Below are positions 1 through 10,509 of a stretch of DNA of 64,000 bases, piece after piece. Position 1 is the stretch's first letter, and every line of letters starts with the position of its first letter. The position numbers and the translations under genes were made by a program. Origin of the DNA: Cryptomeria japonica (lineage: Eukaryota; Streptophyta; Pinopsida; Cupressales; Cupressaceae); NCBI RefSeq assembly GCF_030272615.1, contig NC_081409.1, forward strand, positions 649,420,468-649,484,467, given 5' to 3'. The notes beneath the pieces are model-generated. The model was not told the DNA's origin and ran no database searches. It saw only the letters and a list, made by a program, of their open reading frames with translations.

Positions 1-291
1 CACCAGATCTTCATCTTTCCTCTGGTTCTCAAGCTCTTTACACATCCGGATAGTCAGTCATTCCAACTCCTTTCTAAGGTTGGAGTTTGATTCATTCAAC
101 TTATTTACTTTTATAATTAGGGCTTCCATGTCTGCTTCATCTAAAGAACTATTTTCAGATAGCTCCATCAACTTTTCAGCACGTTCTCTCCTTTTTGCTT
201 GACATGCCTTGTATTTGACCATAAGATCATCATAGGCTTGCTCAGACTGAGTCAACCGATAAGTAAGTTCCCTTATAGAGTATTCCCCCAT
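1..291 (-). pseudogene. Coiled-coil ORF at the 5' end of a Copia-like LTR element (partial)
   Basis: This reading frame begins 36 nt downstream of a primer binding site, where gag normally starts. The ATG at 291 opens a Lys/Glu/Leu-rich stretch of about 77 residues with heptad-like spacing and no recognisable gag, zinc-knuckle or protease motif. It reaches a stop at 58-60, but the same frame stays coiled-coil-like beyond it and runs off the window edge. I do not recognise a family. Its place directly after the PBS suggests a non-autonomous element carrying a structural ORF instead of normal gag-pol, or a decayed gag. The ATG was chosen because upstream codons belong to the LTR and PBS. Confidence 0.45.
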
Positions 292-326
292 ATCTCTTTC
301 CAAGTGGTTAAACTTATAGAAAGGTA

Positions 327-339
327 GGCTCTGATACCA
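327..339 (-). other. Primer binding site (initiator-tRNA-Met type)
   Basis: Minus-strand TGGTATCAGAGCC lies 2 nt inside the LTR end at 342. This is the classical plant Copia/Ty1 PBS, complementary to the 3' end of initiator tRNA-Met. It fixes the orientation: LTR above, internal region below. Confidence 0.85.
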
Positions 340-341
340 AT

Positions 342-1507
342 TGATGAATACTAAGAGGGGGGGTGAATTAGTATGCCAAAAATCTTTGCACTTAAACACT
401 TTACAAGACCGACAGTAAACCGGTAAAACAGTTTAGCAGACAAACCAGTTAGCACATATGCAAACCAAATAGCAAATAATGCATTCACCCACAAAAGCAC
501 AAACACCATAACACATGAGATTTTGACGTGGAAACCCAAATGGGAAAAAAACCACGGTGAGATGGAACTCACAAGTAGCTATCTGCAAAATAGGATCCAA
601 ACCGGTTAAGGTCAAACCGGTTAAGGTTAGACCGGTTAAGGTCTTACAAAGTTCTTTACCAGAACAGATCTTGTTAGGAATCTCAATCTCTGTTAGGAGA
701 TAAGTCCGATTAAAGACTAACTTGCTAGAGGATTTTATATCCACAAATGTGAACCACCTTGTTAGAGGATTTACAAAAGGCTTTTGGGCCTACCCGATTA
801 AGGGCTACAGACTTGTCAAAGATGTGAGTAATCAACAAGTGTTTGATCTAGCTAATAGCACAGATTGCTCGGTTAGATCCTTGATAGCTCATTCTTAATG
901 CATTCAAGCATTACTTCAGTCTTCTACACATTCATATTCTCTCCAACTCCTCAACCACCTTAAACCCTAGCAACAACATAAACTTTCGCTACAACCACAT
1001 CAACAACCTAAAACCCTAGACATGGTGTCCTTATAAAGGAATCTGATTTCATGTCAGTCCAATAGGATTACATTACAATTTCCTAGGTTCAATGAACCTG
1101 GACATACTCGATAACACGACACAAAAAGCACCGCTAGAGTGTCGGCACCGTCAAACAATCGGTGGGTGGTAACTCATCACAAAATGTTGGTTGGTAACTC
1201 ATCACAGAGTATTACCGGCTCATACAAAATACCGGTTGCTCGTTTGACAAAAATGAAGACTCGTAAAAATGTGTTACGTTGCTTTAATCCCTCATACCGC
1301 TTGGGATCCATGAACCGCTTGGGATCCACATGCCGCTTCAGACCGGGAAACACATTCTTCAAAATACCTATAGTCTAAAGACTATAATACAACATACTGG
1401 TTGGAACAAATACTGGTTGTGCTCTAACTCATACATATAAAGGGGATCTCAATGCAAGTGTGTGTCCATCAATGACAATCACAACATAAACATCAAAAAT
1501 GCCAACA
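342..1507 (-). mobile_element. 5' LTR of the minus-strand Copia-like element
   Basis: On the minus strand the LTR starts TGTTGGCA at 1507 and ends ...CATCA at 342, followed by a 2-nt spacer and the PBS. Its U5 has the landmarks shared by several LTRs here: GTGGTTTTTTCCC, GGGTTTCCACGTCAAAAT and a C-run followed by CTCTTAG next to the end. A small tandem repeat of an ACCGGTTAAGGT-type 12-mer lies at 599-642. The 5' boundary is set by TG and the family start motif and may be off by a few bases. The two long open frames within it (433-744, 1139-1378) have no protein-like character. Confidence 0.65.
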
Positions 1508-1746
1508 CCGATAACACAACATAAGATCTAACAGGTAAACAGATAAAGAGCACCCCTAATCGATACGGGTAACACACAATATAACCGGTAACTTGGTAAA
1601 TCAATCATTATAACCATTTAATGAATTGCATATGCCTTCAGTGACTACACATGCTGGACCGCAGCCCAAGATTACAAAACAATCCATACAACACAATCTA
1701 AGATCTGCAGATCTTCTGCTCGACAAATAGGCCTCTGATAACAATT

Positions 1747-2519
1747 TGCATTGGTCCGGACCTCAGTCCTTCCGAACTTCAATCCCTTCGTACCAGAATC
1801 TCTCTGGAAATTACATCTTTGCCCAATCTCTTCTTTCTCCTACCTTTGTCCACCAAAATAATTCTCAAAAATTTCCATTTATACCAACCACAAACAATAA
1901 CAAAATGATCAAGTCAGTCAAAGACCAACCGGTTGATGATGAAATGTGTAAATGATAACAAGTTGGCCCAAATCACCAAGAACGTCCTAAAATGCATAAA
2001 ACTTCACGCAGTCCTGCGGAAACATCAGACAAGGTCCAGAACAATATCGTTGAACGATCTACAAGTTATAGAAACCACCCGCAACCCAATTCATCTTCGC
2101 ACCATAAAATGCAAGCCCAACCAATAAGAACGTACCAATACCAGACCAATACCGAGATTGATATCTCACCGAAATCAAATCCAAATGCCAGTTTGAATTA
2201 CGTTGATGCTCCTACATCAGACTCTCAAGGTTAACTAAAAAGTCAGTCCCATCACTTGATCTGATTCAACGATCTGTCAGTGGGTACTTGCAACTGCCTC
2301 AAGCGTTCAGCAGTCTGACTACAAGTTCCAGTTTCCTCTCCTCGGAAAATCTACCGGTCCACCCTACAGCCTGCCTCGGTTTAGCGATCGATTTAAGTCT
2401 CCACACACTAACTACCTCAAGCTCAAGCTCTAGGTTCAGCGGTCTACTTGCAAGCCTTGCACTGCCTCACATTCGACAATCTGAACAAGTCTACAAGCTG
2501 CCTCAACTTCCTTTCCAAC
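1747..2519 (-). mobile_element. Probable older LTR with PBS-like motif at 1730-1744
   Basis: Minus-strand TTGTTATCAGAGGCC (1744-1730) resembles a mutated initiator-Met PBS, and the sequence just above it ends ...CCAATGCA at 1747, as an LTR end would. The stretch up to the chromovirus 3' LTR near 2519 would then be this LTR. 1508-1729 would be its leader, cut by the LTR at 342-1507. No partner LTR or target duplication was found. Open frames in this stretch lack any recognisable domain. Confidence 0.3.
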
Positions 2520-3265
2520 CAACCGATACATAACCAGGTCTTCTTCAATTGATACAGGCCGGTCAACAAGAGTAAACACAACAAAAAAACAAGGATACGA
2601 TGGAGGCAATGCAGAACTAAATAAATTCTATCATGAACACTGTTTACAATCAATCGGTAGCAAGCGGGTTACAGAAACCGGCTCACAGGCTTGATAAAAC
2701 ATGCTTAATCACATAACAGGTCACAACCGAGACCCCAAATCTTCAGATCTATTTTCTACATTCTATATCTTAACTTATCTACATTATAGTGCTCAGTTAC
2801 AATGATTTATACAATCAAAGGGGATCTGGTCGGCCCAAAAGGGATCAAATGCCGAAGAACAAGACCTAACGTGTAAAAAAAACAAGGTCGGCCTCCACCA
2901 AAGAAATTCCTCCGAAAAATCCGAAGGATGAAGTGTAGATCAAAGGGAAGGTCGACCACACACCAAGGAACATTGTAATCAATGCTCAGGGCTCTGCAAG
3001 GTACGGAAGGGATCTGGTATATCATGGTAGATTACAACTAGGCAACCGGTACCAAAAAACTCTCGAAAACCGGTAGCGATAACTTGTCGGAAAATGATCG
3101 AAATGCTCCACGGTTTGTGAATAAGGTAGATGATCAAGTCCTTAAACAAAATCCAACTCTTTGAGATCCATTAAGACAATGTCAGAAAATGCAAAAAGAA
3201 ATACAAAACAGAAAGGAAATATTTTTCGTTGATGGAAGATTGCCATGAACCGAGGATGCTCCTCA
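2520..3265 (-). mobile_element. 3' LTR of the chromovirus
   Basis: The LTR starts TGAGGAGCATCC at 3265, just past the chromodomain stop. Its R-U5 part (about 2570-2750) matches the LTRs at 45394-46277 (plus) and 48328-49141 (minus): a shared TTCTGCATTGCCTC block and a GTGAGCCGGTT block. Intact relatives begin TGCAG and end CTGCA, so this copy has a mutated terminus. The lower boundary is uncertain by about 20 bp. Confidence 0.75.
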
Positions 3266-3300
3266 ATCAAACATCCGAGGTTATTGAAAAAGTGAGTCTC

Positions 3301-3744
3301 TCACTTTGTTGGGGTCAGAGGAAAACCAAGGCGGTCTACCTCTGTCTGAGAAATCCAAGACGAATCTTCAACTGGTATGTCGTTCCACTTTACAAGATAC
3401 TCCTTATATTGACTGCTCCGGGTACTATGCCCAATCCTACTGTCTGAAATGTCTTCAATTTGATTTGATTCCTTCCAGGGCAACTATTTCTCCTATTGTG
3501 CACTATTGTCCTCACTGAATTATGTTTCATGATACTGATGAAGATCTGCAATGTTAAATACAGGTGAAACACTCAGACTACCCAGTAACTCCACTTCATA
3601 TGCATTTCCAGAACTGAACTTTATCAAAATCTTGAAAGGTCCAAACTTCCTCATCTGCAACTTGTTATAAGTTCCAACCGGGAATCTTTCTTTTCTCAGA
3701 TACACCATCGCCAACTTCAAATTCCTTATGTCTCCTCTTCTCAT
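3301..3744 (-). pseudogene. Chromovirus integrase C-terminus and chromodomain
   Basis: The 3744-3520 segment reads KERFPVGTYNKLQMRKFGPF and then NAYEVELLG, a GPY/F-like integrase C-terminal module that helps bind DNA. After stops near 3490-3520 the 3483-3301 segment reads YKEYLVKWNDIPVEDSSW, the core of a chromodomain, which in chromoviruses directs integration to modified chromatin. It ends at LGFPLTPTK and a stop 36 nt before the LTR. The plus-strand copy at 44838-45359 is open over the same region, confirming the reading. Internal stops make this copy non-functional. Confidence 0.85.
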
Positions 3745-3826
3745 CTATTTTCTCCTTATACTTGTCGTCCATGTCCTCCAAATGTTTTTTAACTTTAATA
3801 TGTAAGTCCTTCATGTGATCTGCAAA

Positions 3827-4869
3827 TTATTCTACTTCTGCACTTCTCCGGTCTTCACCGCTATTATCTCTTAATTCTAATATACCTCTAGGGTGTGCTC
3901 CGGTAACAATCTCAAAAGGTGTCCTTCTGGTACTCGTGTTTATTGAATTATTGTAGGCAAACTCTACTTGTGCAAGAATCAAATCCCAACTTCCAGTTTT
4001 GTCTCCAACTAAGCATCTTAATAAATTTCCCAAGCTCCGATTAACTACATTTGTCTGTCCATCAGTCTGTGGGTGAAAAGTAGAACTGAACTTCAAATCT
4101 GTCTTCATCTTCTTCCAAAGTGTAATCCAAAAATAACCAACAAACTTAGTGTCTCTGTTTGAAACTATGATCTTAGGTAATCCATGCAATCTCACCACAT
4201 CCTTGAAAAATAGGTCTACTCTATGTACTGCATCTGATGTTTTCTTACAAGGTATGAAATGAGCCATCTTCAAGAATCTATCCACTACCACAAATATAGA
4301 ATCATTCCCTCTATGTTTTAGGCAATCCTAGTATGAAATCCATTCTTATATCCTCCCAAAGTCTCTTCGGTACTATCAAAGGTTTATACAATCCCACATC
4401 CTGACTTACTACCCTTTGCAACTTGACAAACTCTACAACTTTGCACATATTTCCTAACATCCTTATGAATATTGGGCCAAAAGTAATGCTCACTAACCAC
4501 TGCTACTGTTTTAGCAACACCAAAGTGTTCGGCTAATCCTCCAGTATGTTTCTTCTTTATCAGATTCTCCCTCATAGAACTCTCAAGTATGAACAACTGA
4601 ACTCCTCTGAATAACATCCTACCCTGAATGAAGTAATCCAGCCACTTGCTTCTGTCTACCGTAATCGGTTCTCTACATGCTCTCCAATGTTCTGCAAAAT
4701 CCGGGTCATCATCATACAAGGTCTTCAACTCCTCAAATCCTAATGTTGCCACTCTCATCTCTGTCAGCAAATTCCTCCTTCTACTTAAAGCATCAGCAAC
4801 TTTGTTAGATTTCCTACTTCTATGCTTAAACACAAAGGTGTAACTTTGCAAAAATCCTACCCATCTCAT
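3827..4869 (-). pseudogene. Chromovirus integrase (zinc-binding and catalytic core)
   Basis: The N-terminal part (4869-4384) carries the end of RNase H (KVADALSRRRNL), a linker, and an HHCC-type zinc-binding module around AEHFG...YFWPNIHKDV ending CRVCQVAKG. The core (4493-3827) reads [10 protein letters not shown] with the first catalytic Asp, then [15 protein letters not shown], then VSNRDTKF where SDRD is usual, so the second acid is Asn. It then reads [13 protein letters not shown], where the catalytic Glu (TEVVNR) has become Asn. The frame shifts between 4311 and 4384. Integrase inserts the cDNA into the host genome; this copy has lost two of three catalytic acids as well as its frame. 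Confidence 0.9.
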
Positions 4870-5157
4870 TTGTCTCTAATTCAACTTAATCTGACTGTTC
4901 AAATACTACAAAGCTTGATGATCCATATACAACACAAACTCCTTAGGCAATAGGTAATGTCTCCACTTCTTCAAGGCTTGAACTATGACATAAAATTCTT
5001 GATCATACACTGAATATCTCCTCCGGACATCATTCAATTTCTCACTGAAAAAAGCTACTGCTCTCCCTTCCTAATGCAAGACTGCTCCTATTGTTGTTCT
5101 ACTTGCATCACAATCCACTTGAAATACTTTATTGAAATCCGGTAAAGCTAACACAGG
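4870..5157 (-). pseudogene. Chromovirus RNase H domain, with in-frame stops
   Basis: The translation contains FQVDCDAS, EGRAVAFFSEKLND, YDQEFYVIVQALKKWRHYL and FVLYMDHQAL, the standard Ty3/gypsy RNase H series that degrades template RNA during reverse transcription. At least three stop codons interrupt it. The intact plus-strand relative at 43522-43930 shows the same residues without stops, so these are later mutations. It joins the RT thumb above (5158-5352) and the integrase below. Confidence 0.8.
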
Positions 5158-6461
5158 CTACTCAATCACTTTCCGCTTCAACAGTTCAAAACTTTTGTTT
5201 GCTCCATTGGTCCACTTGAACTCCTTCCTATCTCCCCTCATTGTCTCAGTCATAGGGTTACAAACTAAACTGAAATTTCTAATGAGCTTCCTGTAGAAAC
5301 TAGCCAATCCATGAAATGATCTTACCTCTCCAGTGCTTTCGATGTAGGCCATTGAACAATTGCTTTTACTTTCTCAGGGTCCATCTTCGAACCATCCTCA
5401 GATATCACAAATCCCAAATAGACTAACTCATCCTTCATGAAAGTACAATTCTTAAAATATATCAATAACTTTTCTTCTCTAAACCTCTGCAAACCTTGTC
5501 TCAAATGCAACAAATGCTCCTGTTTCGTCTTACTGAAAATTAGAATCTCATCCAAATATACAATAACAAACCTACCCATGAATTTATTCAATACCTCATT
5601 CATCAGCCTCATGAAAGTACTCAGTGCATTAGTTAACCCAAAAGGCATCACCAACCATTCATGCAGTCCTTCATTTGTCTTGAATGTTGTCTTCCACTCA
5701 TCTCCTTCTCTGATCCTAATCTGATGATATCCACTCTTCAAGTCTATCTTTGTAAAGTATTTGGGTCTACTCAAATAGCCCATTATGTCATCCATCCTAG
5801 GCAAAGGAAACTGGTATTTCACTGTGATCTTGTTTATTGCTCTGGAATCGGTACACATTCTCCATTCTCCATTCTTTTTAAATGCTAATATTATTGGTAC
5901 TGCACAAGGACTCAAACTTTCTTTGATCAAACCTCTCTTCAACAGCTCTTGTACTTGTCTATTCAACTCTTCATTCTCTGTCAGTGTCATCCTGTGTGCA
6001 GCTTTGTTAGGCAAACTAGCTCCAGGAATCAAGTCCATGGAATGACTAGTACTTCTCATAGGTAGTAATCCATCAGGCACATCTGAAATGATGTCTTCAT
6101 TCTCTGTCAACAAATCTTTTATCTCTTCCAGTTGTTCTTCTTCATGCTCCGAGTTCTCAATCTTCTTAGGAACTAAGGCAAAACACACATTCTTATGTCT
6201 CATTCCATCCACCAAACAAATTCTAGCATTCATACAGACTTCACTCTTCAAAGGCTCCTTCAAGGGCAACAAGGTTTGCATCATCTCATTGGCCACAATA
6301 GTGTATGTATTCTTCCTCCCATCGTGTATTGTCTTTCTATCAAACTGCCAAGGTCTACCCAACAAAAGGTGATAAATATCCATAGGCATAATATCACACA
6401 ACACTTCATCATGATAATTCCCAATTTTTAATTTCACCAAACATTGCTCATTTACTAACAA
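5158..6461 (-). pseudogene. Chromovirus reverse transcriptase, with RT thumb/connection
   Basis: The 379-codon frame 6461-5322 starts in the protease-RT linker (YHLLLGRPWQFDR, the usual end of the protease) and covers RT fingers and palm. Visible motifs are KNGEWRMCTDSRAIN, FTKIDLKSGYHQIRI (first catalytic Asp), MPFGLTNALSTF (usually NAPSTF), YLDEILIFS and ELVYLGFVIS. The family motif is YLDD, so the second aspartate of the catalytic pair is Glu here. The thumb continues at 5352-5158 in another frame (SFHGLASFYRKLIRNF). RT copies the element RNA into DNA; this copy has a broken frame and altered catalytic motif. Confidence 0.92.
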
Positions 6462-6498
6462 CTTACGATCATCTTGAATCCATGCTATCTAATAAGGC

Positions 6499-6834
6499 TT
6501 AGGGTGTTTCAATCTTTCCATTTGAATTCAACTTATTCACCATCTCTTCTAAAACAAGATTATCTGAACTACCACTATCAATGACAACTTTACAGCACTT
6601 ACGAGATACCTTACATCTAGTGTTGAACAAATTCTTCCTCTGCAAGGGCTCTTCATCTCTCCCGATATGACACAAAGCTCTCTTCATCTTCAACAATTCT
6701 CCATCTTCCAGTTTATTAGCTGATCCGGTGGGTTTTTCTTCCACCAATTCTATTCTTTCGATATTCTTTGTCTTCTTACACTTGAAAGCACGATGTCCTT
6801 CTCCTCCAAACTTATAGCAAGTTCCTTTAAACAC
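6499..6834 (-). pseudogene. Chromovirus zinc knuckle and aspartic protease
   Basis: A CCHC-type knuckle is seen as CYKFGGEGHRAFKC, with Phe in place of the second Cys. About 50 residues later VIDSGSSDNLVLEEMVNKL gives the retropepsin active site (DSGSS; DTGA or DSGA is usual). The protease would cut the Gag-Pol polyprotein. A stop between 6499 and 6461 separates this part from the protease end and RT. Confidence 0.85.
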
Positions 6835-6939
6835 TCTCTTGCCTTGTCTTCTATCATTTTTTCCTAAATTCTCATTCGAGTAGTCATCTGAATCTCTCCT
6901 CCAGTAAAAATTTCTATCATATTTTTGGTATGAATTATC

Positions 6940-7788
6940 TTATTTGCTCACTTTCTTGTCCTTGTTTTGATTCATACAGGTTCGTCTACCTCTGGTATAC
7001 CCTCTTCCTCCTTGAAATCTTCCTCCGGAAAACCTTCCACCTCTGCCTCTCTTCCTCTGCTCATGTCTTTTGTTCAACTTCTCTTTTGCTTTAAAAGCAT
7101 ACTGGTAAGCTTCTTCGACACTCTGCAATTTGATCAAATTGAGTTCATCTTATATAGACACCCGCAATCCATTCAAATATCTTGCAACTTGTTCAACTTC
7201 ATCATCAACATGATTGGATCTGATATTCAACTTGTAAAATGCTTCGGTGTACTCCTTCACACTAGATTCCTTCTGTCTCAAATTTTGCAACTTCCAGAAC
7301 ACATTCACTTGATAATCAGCTGGCATAAATTTTGATTTCAACTTAGAAACCATCCAATCCCATGTTTTGATCTTCTCTTTACCTCTTCTTTGTCTATCAA
7401 CCTGCAAATGCTCCAACCAAAGAGATGCATGCCCCTTCAACCAGGTACAGGCATATTTCAACTTTCTTTCTTCCGCAGTGTTTTCAAAATCAAAATATTT
7501 CTCCATCTCCGAGATCCAATCCATCAATTCGTCCAAATCTAACTTTCCATCATATTCCGGTGGGGTAAAATGAGGTTTGGTATTCGCCCTACTCAAAATC
7601 CTCAAAAACCTTTCTTCATCAGGATCAATCGCCGGTGGGTTTGCTTGTTCCGTCAGGGCTTCTTCTCCTTCATATTTACTCACATCTTCAACATGTCGGC
7701 CTCTTCTCTGGGATGTCTCAACGGCTTCTAACGGGGCTGCAATTCCTCGCAACATTTCCATCATAGCAGGGTCTGCATTCCCACACAC
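6940..7788 (-). pseudogene. Chromovirus gag
   Basis: The 212-codon frame 7788-7150 holds the retrotransposon Gag fold: DLDELMDWISEMEKYFDF, then LKYACTWLKGHASLWLEHL, then SKFMPADY and SSVKEYTEAFYKL. After a stop the tail continues at 7137-6940 with an Arg/Gly-rich RNA-binding stretch (GRGGRFSGGRFQGGRGYTRG). Gag forms the particle that packages element RNA. The start at 7788 lies about 125 nt inside the PBS. The opposite-strand frames at 6967-7918 are shadows. Confidence 0.9.
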
Positions 7789-7911
7789 TCCATTCCTATT
7801 TCCTCTTCACGCCATCTTCACGCCAATCCTCTACAGCTGCAGGTTAGATCCACAATGCGCCACCCTACAACAAAATTTCTCAGGACAACACAATGTCCAG
7901 AATGAAAGCTC

Positions 7912-7923
7912 GCTCTAGTACCA
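7912..7923 (-). other. Primer binding site of the chromovirus
   Basis: TGGTACTAGAGC on the minus strand lies 5 nt inside the LTR end at 7929. The same element family at 48311-48322 has TGGTATTAGAGC, which is closer to the initiator-Met PBS. Confidence 0.75.
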
Positions 7924-7928
7924 CTTAG

Positions 7929-8060
7929 TGCAGTCACCGGTTAGGAGAGACCTCAAAGAAATCAATCTGGGCCTGTCAGCAAGATAAAAACACAAAGGAG
8001 GCACAAGGATATGATGGAGGCAATGCAATATTGAATGAATTATATCATGAAAACTGTATT
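7929..8060 (-). mobile_element. Truncated 5' LTR of the chromovirus (U5 end)
   Basis: The LTR ends ...CCGGTGACTGCA at 7929. Similarity to the family LTRs runs upward only to about 8060, where the sequence switches to the tail of the Tat-like element. Most of the 5' LTR, including its promoter part, is therefore gone. Confidence 0.8.
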
Positions 8061-8173
8061 GGCGCAAAAGTTGAATGAACTGATCTCTTTCATCCGAAGT
8101 GCAGTTATTGCCAATGTTTACAAGTCTTCATTTGAGCCAATTTTATATTTCTCATATCCCATAGGAGAATCAA

Positions 8174-8882
8174 CACTTTCTTGTTACCATCTCTTGATAT
8201 AACGATCATGTTGATCGAAAAGTTTTTCAAGAGAAACCAACCCCTTGAGGATTTTATTTCCTTTTACCTGAAGAATATTTTCATCTGATTTGAATGATGT
8301 TTCTGACATTGAATCTGACGACGAAGAGAAAGGAGAATTACTCCCTTCGAAGTACAAATTGTTGAAACCATCTTCTGTTTGCAAGAAATTATTAATCTGC
8401 TTATCATCATTGAAAATCTACCAATGATCCCAATTGTCAGGCACACTGGATCTGCAAATCAATTCAATAATATATTTATCTTGACCAAAGTCAAAATGGG
8501 GAACCAACAAAGTAGCTGAAACAGCAAGGGAATCAGCCCTGTCATTTTACTCATGAGGCACAACTGAGATGCTAAAAGCATCAAAATCGTCAATATTTTC
8601 CTATACCAAATTACGGTAATGCTTGAGTCTATCATTTCCTGTTTGATATATACTCCTTACTTGAAAAACTACTAATTTTGCATCACCCTGGGCATGAAGA
8701 CTTATGATTCCTTTTTTCAATGCAACGCTCATTCCTAACAAAAGCAACTCATATTCAGCCGTATTGTTAGTATTAACGAATTGCAATTTGAAGGAATAAG
8801 GGAAGATCTTTCCCCTAGGAGATATGAGAACTACGCCAGCTCCGAATCCATTTGTAGCACAGCTACCATCAAACTCAAGAGT
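8174..8882 (-). pseudogene. Archaeal-type RNase H of the Tat-like element, with linker
   Basis: One TAG separates this from the protease frame. The translation begins LEFDGSCATNGFGAGVVLIS (first catalytic Asp), then NNTAEYELLLLG (catalytic Glu), GDAKLVVFQV (Asp) and, after two stops, NDRADSLAV (last Asp). This spacing is that of archaeal/plant-type RNase H, which Tat elements carry as a second RNase H besides the one fused to RT. The frame then runs into an acidic Ser-rich linker ending LVSLEKLFDQHD (8384-8184). Catalytic acids remain, but stops near 8600 and 8530 break it. Confidence 0.75.
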
Positions 8883-10151
8883 CTACACATCATTTGAACT
8901 GTCATTTTCATTAGAACGACTAGTGCTACCCTCATCCAAAATGGATACATCATGAAAAGAAAAGTTGTCATCTTCTTCCATAGGAGAAGATGAACTTTCT
9001 TCTTGTGTAGGAGAAGAGTAAAACTCAACTTGTTGAGTAGACAATTGAGCATTTTCATCAGCAACAAGAGATGAATCTTCTCCAACCATGATATATGAAC
9101 TTGAAGATCCATCTTCCAATGCTTGGTCTTCCTCAATATCAGTAAATTTTCCATTTTCTGAAAGTAGTGAAATGTCGGAGCTACTAGAAGGGCAATCTTC
9201 AGCGAACTCCGAGATTTCATCTATATGAAGATGATAATTCCCAAAACCCGAAGACTCAAAAAGAATCTGAGCATGGGGATCATTAGATTTGACAACCGTG
9301 TACTTGGTCTCTCTTTCAGGAACTAACTTTTGCACAATACCTTTGATAGGTATCCTTGCTTCGGTCATATCCATTTTGAGTTCTCCTCCGACATCCTTGC
9401 AAAAATTACGGCCAAGTAACATTCCATATGATGCAGGAACTTCGGCTACCAAAACAATCATCTTTATTTTATTATCTGCAAAAGCTGCAAATGCAAATTG
9501 AGCATCCTTGATTTGCTCAATAAGAGGCACTTGTTTGTTTTCCATGGAAAAATAATGACCAAAATTTTTGGTCAAGGTCAGCCCCAAAGCTTGAGCAACC
9601 TTAGCGGGCATGACATTATCAGAAGCACTAGAATCCAAGACACAATTGCTTAATTGAAAACCATTGATCAATAGGGAAATATAAAAGGGTTCTATCTTTC
9701 CTGGAGTAGCTAATGGAATGGTCACCAAATTATTGGGCAAATTCTTGGATTCTTGCGGGGTAGTATTTTCAAGTATAAGACGAGTTTCCTTACTTTTAAC
9801 AAAATTAGCTAGCCTATCAAATTGATCAGAATTAGCTTGTAAATACTCAACTTCAAACATTTGAATCTTGGTCTTCCTAGCATGATCAATAATGTCAAAA
9901 TCTTGGAACGAACCAGCTAAGGAGGGATGAACATTGTCCGATTGTGATTTGGGGTTAGGTATACTGGGCTTGGGATCAATAGAAAAAGCAAAAGGAGGAT
10001 TATTGTTACTTACATGACTTTTCGCTACATCCTTTGGAATATAGGGTAGCAGTGTCCCTCTTTTAGCGATACTAACAAGTAATTGAGAATCACTTGCAAC
10101 TTTTGTGGCTTCATCTTGTTGAGCCAACCGAGTCTGGGATCTTATCATCAC
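8883..10151 (-). CDS. Aspartic protease polyprotein segment of the Tat-like element (422 codons)
   Basis: A long open frame. Residues of about 165-290 form a retropepsin-like domain: VTIPLATPGKIEPFYISLL, then LDSSASDNVMPAKVAQALGL, where DSGAS is usual so the Gly is Ser, then ASYGMLLGRNFCKDVGGEL, the usual C-terminal LLGRxW/F turn. The N-terminal 160 residues are a linker after gag; the C-terminal 110 are Ser/Glu/Asp-rich (SSSS runs) and end at TAG directly before RNase H. The protease would process the polyprotein. Loss of the active-site Gly makes activity doubtful. It is retained as the longest open frame of a non-autonomous element. Confidence 0.75.
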   Translation of the reverse strand: MMIRSQTRLAQQDEATKVASDSQLLVSIAKRGTLLPYIPKDVAKSHVSNNNPPFAFSIDPKPSIPNPKSQSDNVHPSLAGSFQDFDIIDHARKTKIQMFEVEYLQANSDQFDRLANFVKSKETRLILENTTPQESKNLPNNLVTIPLATPGKIEPFYISLLINGFQLSNCVLDSSASDNVMPAKVAQALGLTLTKNFGHYFSMENKQVPLIEQIKDAQFAFAAFADNKIKMIVLVAEVPASYGMLLGRNFCKDVGGELKMDMTEARIPIKGIVQKLVPERETKYTVVKSNDPHAQILFESSGFGNYHLHIDEISEFAEDCPSSSSDISLLSENGKFTDIEEDQALEDGSSSSYIMVGEDSSLVADENAQLSTQQVEFYSSPTQEESSSSPMEEDDNFSFHDVSILDEGSTSRSNENDSSNDV

Positions 10152-10509
10152 AGCAAATGCTTAACTATGAGTCCTTTGAGCAGCAACAAAGTCATCATAG
10201 TGCATATACTGTATAGTAGAGTCGCCAGTTGCATCTTCTTCTTCTTGTTAAGGAAGAGCAACATCATCAGACTGATAATCAAAATAAGAAGACTCATTTT
10301 TATCAGTCTCATAATAACCAACCGTTGCCTTTGAAGGAGGTGGTTCAAGCGCAAGCCTTTCCGGAGGAGGAGGTGGCTTGGTTGGATTCTTAGCAGCATA
10401 GCTAGAAGCAAGCATTAGGATACGTTCGTCTTGGGATATCCTTATATGGTGTAAGATAGTAATTCTAAGATACTTGCTTCTTTAAAGAAAGGAGTTCATT
10501 TGCTAATTT
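10148..10509 (-). other. Gag-protease linker region, degenerate
   Basis: No domain is recognised between the gag stop and the protease ATG. The sequence is low-complexity, and the best guess is a Pro/Glu-rich gag tail with frameshifts. No zinc knuckle could be made out. Confidence 0.4.

Larger units (their letters stand above)
2520..8060 (-). mobile_element. Ty3/gypsy chromovirus, minus strand, nearly full-length but dead
   Basis: Order in the minus direction is truncated 5' LTR (8060-7929), PBS (7923-7912), gag, zinc knuckle plus protease, RT, RNase H, integrase, chromodomain, 3' LTR (3265-about 2520). The PR-RT-RH-IN order with a C-terminal chromodomain defines a chromovirus. Every coding segment carries stops or frameshifts and several catalytic residues are changed, so it is inactive. 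The 5' LTR is cut at about 8060 where the Tat-like element abuts. Two further fragments of the same family lie at 43522-46277 (plus) and 46278-49141 (minus). It lies downstream of the visible MADS exons, in the same orientation as that gene. Confidence 0.9.

Noticed and set aside
2288-2653. Overlapping open frames on both strands
   Set aside because: Ser/Leu-rich composition, no domain, lie in LTR-like DNA.
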